Shown here piece after piece: positions 60,002-64,000 of a DNA stretch of 64,000 nt. The stretch covers positions 1 to 64,000 of the forward strand of contig JAOMCO010000005.1 in NCBI GenBank assembly GCA_028345055.1, read 5' to 3'. The notes under the pieces are model-generated. The model worked only from the letters and a program-made list of their open reading frames with translations, did not search any database and had not been told where the DNA came from. The position numbers and the translations under genes were made by a program. The DNA is from Candidatus Thioglobus sp. Lineage in GTDB: Bacteria > Pseudomonadota > Gammaproteobacteria > PS1 > Pseudothioglobaceae. Each line of letters opens with the position of its first letter. Within the stretch, counting starts at the first letter, position 1.

Positions 60002-61644
60002 CGCTCCTTATAGAACTCTTAGGATCAATAGCTATACTTTTATGGGGCCTAAGAATGGTTCGAACTGGTGTTATGCGTTCATATGGTACTAATATTAAAA
60101 GATTTGCTCGCCGTTCTGAAGGCAAAATTTTCCCTGCATTTTTATCTGGATTAATTGTTGCAGCGCTATTACAGAGTAGTACAGCTGCTGTATTAATTTC
60201 TGCATCGTTTGCAGGTCAAAGCCTCATTGGAGTTAGTACAGCATTTATTTCAATGTTGGGAGCTGATATTGGAACTTCTATTGCGGTTCTTATTGCTTCT
60301 CAAAAATTCACAACTTTAGCTCCACTTCTTCTCGCTGCAGGTATTTTTGGTTTTATCGCTTCTAAAGAAAATAAACGTCAAAATGTTTTTCGTGCAATTA
60401 GTGGCTTGGGAATGATTCTGCTGGCACTTATTTTAATTTCCTCTACAGCAGGCGATTTAGCAGAATTAAGAGAATTTAAATCTCTCCTTGAAGTATTTAA
60501 CAATCAGCCAGTGTTCTTCGTTTTGTTAGCTTTAGTATTGACCTATCTTTCATATTCAAGTTTGGCCATTGTTTTACTTTCGGTTAGTTTTTTGGCTACA
60601 GGTGTTATAGGTTTAAATGAGAGTTTATATATTGTATTGGGCGCCAATCTTGGTAGCGGTATGTTGCCCCTTATTTCAAGTTGGAATTCCTCTGATTTGG
60701 AGAAAAATCCAATCATAGCTAACCTAATAGTTAGGTCACTTTGTATTGTTCTTTTTTATCCTTTTGTTTCCATATTTTCTAATTTTTTAATTGCATTTAT
60801 TTCTACTGAATTAGTTCCCGCTATTTATCATCTATCATTAAATATATTTGTAGCCATTATAGGAATTATTTTTTCAAAACAATTTCTTAATATTTCTTTT
60901 AGCTTATTTTCTGAAAACAAAATTCAGGGTCATTTGAATAATCATAATATTCTTGGGTCAGATGACTTTTCTATGCCAGCTGTATCTCTTGCTAATGCTA
61001 AAAGAGAGGCTCTAAGAATGGCAGAAGTTTCACAGAACATGGTTGTATCCTCACTGGCAGTAATTAAAGATGATAATGAGATGTTGCGCCATGAAATTAT
61101 AAAAAATGAGGATACCGTAGATGAATTTTATGACTCAATAAAGCTTTATATAGCTAGAATTTTACAAGAGGAGCTTTCACCTAAGGAGAGTCAACAAGCG
61201 CTAAACATTCTAAACTTTACAACGAATATGGAGCATATTGGAGACATTGTAAATAATAGCTTAATGGAGATTTCTGGTAGAAAAATTGCAAAGCATATTC
61301 ATTTTTCAAAAGAAGGTTTTAGTGAGATTATTTCGATTCATGAGGAAGTTTGCGCAAACTATGATCTTGCTATCAATACATTCGTTTCTAATGATTGTGA
61401 ATTAGCTAAAGTTCTATATGAAAAGAAGCAGGAGCTTCATAAGCTTGAAAAGCGCTCTGTTTCTCAGCACCTTCAACGAATTGGTAAGGGAGTAGCAGAT
61501 AGTTTGGATACAAGCTCAATGCACATTGATGTTGTGAGAGACTATAAAAGAGTTAATAGTCTTTTATCATCTATTGCTTATCCAATACTATTTGCATCAG
61601 GTGAAATGCTTGAAACAAGGTTAAAGCAAAATACCCAATCTTAA
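59998..61644 (+). CDS. Na/Pi-cotransporter family protein with PhoU-like domain
   Basis: A 548-residue membrane protein of the NptA/YjbB type. Two Na_Pi_cotrans repeats of hydrophobic helices span about residues 1-310, the first with the QSST motif in 'ALLQSSTAAVLISASFAGQS' and 'MLGADIGTSIAV', the second with 'VLGANLGSGMLPLI'. A C-terminal PhoU-like helical domain (about 345-540) follows. E. coli YjbB exports phosphate. The ATGA overlap with glpD suggests the protein disposes of phosphate released from imported glycerol-phosphate. Import cannot be excluded from sequence. Confidence 0.88.
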   Translation: MTLLIELLGSIAILLWGLRMVRTGVMRSYGTNIKRFARRSEGKIFPAFLSGLIVAALLQSSTAAVLISASFAGQSLIGVSTAFISMLGADIGTSIAVLIASQKFTTLAPLLLAAGIFGFIASKENKRQNVFRAISGLGMILLALILISSTAGDLAELREFKSLLEVFNNQPVFFVLLALVLTYLSYSSLAIVLLSVSFLATGVIGLNESLYIVLGANLGSGMLPLISSWNSSDLEKNPIIANLIVRSLCIVLFYPFVSIFSNFLIAFISTELVPAIYHLSLNIFVAIIGIIFSKQFLNISFSLFSENKIQGHLNNHNILGSDDFSMPAVSLANAKREALRMAEVSQNMVVSSLAVIKDDNEMLRHEIIKNEDTVDEFYDSIKLYIARILQEELSPKESQQALNILNFTTNMEHIGDIVNNSLMEISGRKIAKHIHFSKEGFSEIISIHEEVCANYDLAINTFVSNDCELAKVLYEKKQELHKLEKRSVSQHLQRIGKGVADSLDTSSMHIDVVRDYKRVNSLLSSIAYPILFASGEMLETRLKQNTQS

Positions 61645-61727
61645 AAGTTTGTCTTTGAGAGAATATGAGGGCATTTATTTTTTTTCAAGCTCTATAATAA
61701 TTGCATTAAAAATAATTAATGTAGATT

Positions 61728-62915
61728 ATGAATCACGAAATAGTTATTGTTGCAGCTACAAGAACTGCTCTTGGTTCTTTTGGGGGCTCCCTTTCTAAAA
61801 TACCTGCGCATAAACTAGGCTCTGCAGTTATTTCATCTTTAATTCAAAAGACTGGAGTGGATAATAATCAAGTTGATGAGGTTATCCTTGGCCAGGTTTT
61901 AACTGCTGGAAGTGGGCAGAATCCAGCTAGGCAGGCAGCAATGGATGCGGGTCTTTCTGAAATAACTCCAGCAATGACAATTAATAAAGTCTGCGGAAGT
62001 GGATTAAAGGCAGTCCAGCTTGCATTTCAAGCTGTTGCTTGCGGCGATGCTGAAATAGTAATTGCGGGTGGCCAAGAAAATATGAGTCTCTCTGGACATG
62101 TTTTGCCGCGTTCAAGGGATGGTAAAAAAATGGGCCCATGGGAGATGGTTGATACTATGGTTGTAGATGGTTTATGGTGCGCATTTAATGACTATCATAT
62201 GGGCGTTACGGCTGAAAATATTGCATCTAAGTTTGACTATACAAGAGAAGATCAGGATCAATTTGCAGCGTCGTCTCAACAGAAAACTGAATCTGCACAA
62301 ATCTCAGATCTTTTCCAAGATGAGATAACCCCAATTACAATTCCTCAAAGAAGGGGTGATGATGTTGTTTTTGATACAGATGAATATCCTAGACATGGAA
62401 CTACAGAAGAATCACTTTCAAAACTCAAACCAGCATTTAAAAAAGATGGAACTGTTTCAGCTGGAAATGCATCGGGCATTAATGACGGTGCAGCAGCAGT
62501 TATGGTTATGAGTTCTGCCAAAGCAAAAGAACTTGGGCTTAAACCAATGGCTAGAATTGTCTCTTATGCAAGTGCAGGGGTCGATCCAAAAATTATGGGA
62601 ACGGGCCCAATTCCAGCAAGTTCTAAGTGCTTGGAAAAAGCGCGTTGGAAAGCCTCTGATTTAGATCGAATTGAGGCTAATGAAGCTTTTGCAGCTCAGG
62701 CTATGTCTGTGAATGATTCTCTTGGCCTTGATAAGTCTAAAGTAAACGTCACAGGAGGAGCTATTGCTCTTGGTCATCCCATAGGAGCTTCTGGAGCAAG
62801 AATATTGGTAACACTTCTTTATGGTATGCAGCGTGATAAAGTCAACAAGGGCCTTGCAACTCTGTGCGTTGGAGGTGGAATGGGCGTTGCTATGGCAGTT
62901 GAAAGAATTCAGTAG
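61728..62915 (+). CDS. Acetyl-CoA C-acetyltransferase (thiolase)
   Basis: A 395-residue biosynthetic-type thiolase (AtoB/PhaA class) that reversibly condenses two acetyl-CoA. The acyl-accepting Cys89 lies in '[18 protein letters not shown]', and the C-terminal His and Cys in '[15 protein letters not shown]' and '[16 protein letters not shown]'. Length is the usual one. No phaB/phaC or HMG-CoA genes are adjacent, so direction and pathway (acetoacetate degradation, PHB, other) are open. A TATAAT (61693-61698) lies 30 bases upstream of the ATG as a possible -10. The gene is preceded by the Na/Pi gene on the same strand but with an 83-base gap. Confidence 0.93.
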   Translation: MNHEIVIVAATRTALGSFGGSLSKIPAHKLGSAVISSLIQKTGVDNNQVDEVILGQVLTAGSGQNPARQAAMDAGLSEITPAMTINKVCGSGLKAVQLAFQAVACGDAEIVIAGGQENMSLSGHVLPRSRDGKKMGPWEMVDTMVVDGLWCAFNDYHMGVTAENIASKFDYTREDQDQFAASSQQKTESAQISDLFQDEITPITIPQRRGDDVVFDTDEYPRHGTTEESLSKLKPAFKKDGTVSAGNASGINDGAAAVMVMSSAKAKELGLKPMARIVSYASAGVDPKIMGTGPIPASSKCLEKARWKASDLDRIEANEAFAAQAMSVNDSLGLDKSKVNVTGGAIALGHPIGASGARILVTLLYGMQRDKVNKGLATLCVGGGMGVAMAVERIQ

Positions 62916-63088
62916 CTAACTAAGCTATTAATAAATCATTTTTTTAAGATTAAATAAATAATTCATATTGACATACAATATTTAATTTTTAAATAAAACA
63001 TCTTAAATTATCTTAATGATTGTCATCAATTGTTATGTTATTATGTGGCACAATATCGTAAAAATCCATAGGGAGTTAAATTAAAAAA

Positions 63089-63117
63089 AGGCTTGGAAAC
63101 AGGAAATTGTTCAGCCT
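63089..63117 (+). other. Stem-loop 1 in the leader of the BMP transporter gene
   Basis: AGGCT (63089-63093) pairs with AGCCT (63113-63117), and an inner stem GAA-CA/TGTTC (63096-63112, one bulge) closes over a small loop. It lies about 100 bases before the BMP start codon, in a leader without ORF. It does not have a following T run, so it is not a terminator. Could be part of an aptamer or mRNA-stabilising structure. Confidence 0.4.
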
Positions 63118-63149
63118 CTTAATATATTTTTGAGACTGAATGAGAGGGG

Positions 63150-63186
63150 GTAATACTTCTGCATTATTTAGTAATGCTTGTATTAC
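63150..63186 (+). other. Stem-loop 2 (nested hairpin) next to the BMP ribosome site
   Basis: Outer stem GTAATAC (63150-63156) / GTATTAC (63180-63186) encloses an inner stem GCATTA (63161-63166) / TAATGC (63172-63177) with a five-base loop. The hairpin ends 17 bases before GGAG (63204-63207), so it may control translation or serve as an attenuator (a short ATTTTA follows). The strand-symmetric pairing over 13 base pairs is much more than expected by chance in a non-coding leader. Confidence 0.55.
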
Positions 63187-63213
63187 ATTTTATAAACAAT
63201 AAAGGAGTAAATA

Positions 63214-64000
63214 ATGAAAATAGGAAGTTTTAGTAAACTATTAATCATAGCCTTATCTAGCTTTGTTTTGTCAGGTCAGGTATTTGCTGACAAAATAAAA
63301 GTTGCAGGTGTCTACACTCAGCCACTTCAGCAAAAATGGGATGCAAGGTTACATCTAGCATTGCAAGCTGCAGCAGATAGAGGTGAAATCGATTATGTAA
63401 ACTCAGAAAAAGTTTCAAACACAGACTATGTTAGGGTTTTAAGGGAATATTCTGAAAGCGGAGTAGACCTTATAGTTGGTGAGGCTTTTGGAATAAGTGC
63501 TGAGGCTAGAAAGGTAGCTGATGACTATCCAAACATAGCGTATCTAATGGGAGATCCTGGAAGTGGATATGGTGGAGAGCATGGAAGTAATTTTTCAGTA
63601 TTTGATAATTATATTCATGAGCCTTGCTATTTGATGGGGATTATTGCTGGAGGCATGACTGAAACCAATAAAATTGGTATGGTAGGTGGTTATGCAATTG
63701 GTGAAGTAAACCGCTTGTTCCATGCATTTATGGCTGGTGCAAGGTCAGTTAATCCAGACGTTGAGTTTAAAGTAAGCTTTATTGGCTCTTGGTATGATCC
63801 ACCGAAAGCAAAAGAAGCAGCATTTGCTCAAATTGAAGCTGGTGTTGATGTACTTTATGCAGAGCGTGCTGGTGTAGTGGATGCTGCTAGAGAGAAAGGC
63901 ATACTTGCATTCGGTAACGTTAATGATATGAATAAAGAGGAAAATGGCACAGATGTTGTTGTCACATCAGCTTTATGGCATATGGAAAATGCAATTGATC
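63214..64000 (+). CDS. BMP-family ABC transporter substrate-binding protein (3'-truncated)
   Basis: The window ends within this gene; 262 residues are visible. The N-terminus is a Sec signal peptide (MKIGSFSKLLIIALSSFVLS, cleavage after 'VFA'). The mature part has the BMP/PnrA fold: 'KIKVAGVYTQPLQQKWDARL', 'GVDLIVGEAFGISAEARKVA', 'YLMGDPG' and 'NKIGMVGGYAIGEVNRLFHAFMAG'. BMP proteins bind nucleosides or related bases and work with a nucleoside-type ABC importer expected downstream. GGAG (63204-63207) precedes ATG 63214. The 298-base upstream gap holds the two hairpins listed separately. Confidence 0.9.
   Translation, partial: MKIGSFSKLLIIALSSFVLSGQVFADKIKVAGVYTQPLQQKWDARLHLALQAAADRGEIDYVNSEKVSNTDYVRVLREYSESGVDLIVGEAFGISAEARKVADDYPNIAYLMGDPGSGYGGEHGSNFSVFDNYIHEPCYLMGIIAGGMTETNKIGMVGGYAIGEVNRLFHAFMAGARSVNPDVEFKVSFIGSWYDPPKAKEAAFAQIEAGVDVLYAERAGVVDAAREKGILAFGNVNDMNKEENGTDVVVTSALWHMENAID

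Overview
The window is a 64 kb piece of an AT-rich, gene-dense bacterial chromosome. The tRNA genes encode their 3' CCA. The set of housekeeping neighbourhoods (ratA/smpB, ndk-rlmN-small membrane gene-ispG, obgE-proB, dksA, a proP-argU-hisG tRNA cluster, lipid A Kdo transferase WaaA) indicates a Gram-negative gammaproteobacterium. The very short intergenic gaps, many ATGA overlaps, single-copy biosynthetic genes, low GC and absence of insertion sequences or phage genes suggest a streamlined marine lineage such as the SUP05/Ca. Thioglobus group. That placement is inference from gene content and style only.

Layout. 1-2474: C-terminal part of an RND efflux pump. 2475-5079 (minus): leuC-leuD-ruvA operon. 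5213-7426 (plus): an asparagine-synthase-like amidotransferase that most resembles the N-acetylglutaminylglutamine amide clade, then rnhA. 7428-9157 (minus): ferritin-like DUF455 protein, RluE-type pseudouridine synthase, ratA; smpB diverges from ratA with overlapping start codons. 9812-14618 (plus): HU, FAD oxidoreductase, ndk, rlmN, small membrane protein, ispG. 14602-16892 (minus): DUF2062 protein and dxs, so two MEP-pathway isoprenoid genes face each other. 17068-19009 (plus): trhO, a small methyltransferase, grxD. 19017-30050 (minus): YgjP-type peptidase, purL, YebC, nadA, aspS, DUF502, map, a small membrane protein, Bax-inhibitor-like protein, secreted protein. 30207-31941: small lipoprotein, DUF2628 protein, tRNA-Pro/Arg/His operon and dnaQ. 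32003-35999 (plus): rpoZ, acs, DMT permease, nitroreductase. 36022-40608: coiled-coil membrane protein and hemB (minus), thiC (plus), waaA (minus). 40813-47160 (plus): eight-gene run obgE-proB-folK-panB-panC-nfuA-deacetylase-thiL. 47179-51679: dksA (minus), then ilvA, rimI, icd, tRNA-Asn, a DUF4442 protein.

The accessory-looking part is 51692-61644. It is a divergent module around a DeoR/GlpR-type regulator. On the minus strand lie the regulator, an ATPase, a binding protein, two permeases of the glycerol-3-phosphate/sugar ABC class, and an endonuclease/exonuclease/phosphatase-fold hydrolase. On the plus strand lie a HAD phosphatase, aerobic glycerol-3-phosphate dehydrogenase (glpD), and a Na/Pi-cotransporter-PhoU protein whose start overlaps the glpD stop. 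I read this as a pathway that imports glycerol-3-phosphate or a related phosphodiester, oxidises it to DHAP, and disposes of excess phosphate. Palindromic GlpR-like sites fill the divergent intergenic region, and a strong terminator hairpin sits between the binding protein and the first permease.

The window ends with a thiolase (61728-62915) and the 5' part of a BMP-family nucleoside-type ABC binding protein. The latter is preceded by an unusually long leader with two good stem-loops, which is a riboswitch or attenuator candidate. No CRISPR array, prophage, transposase or rRNA was seen.
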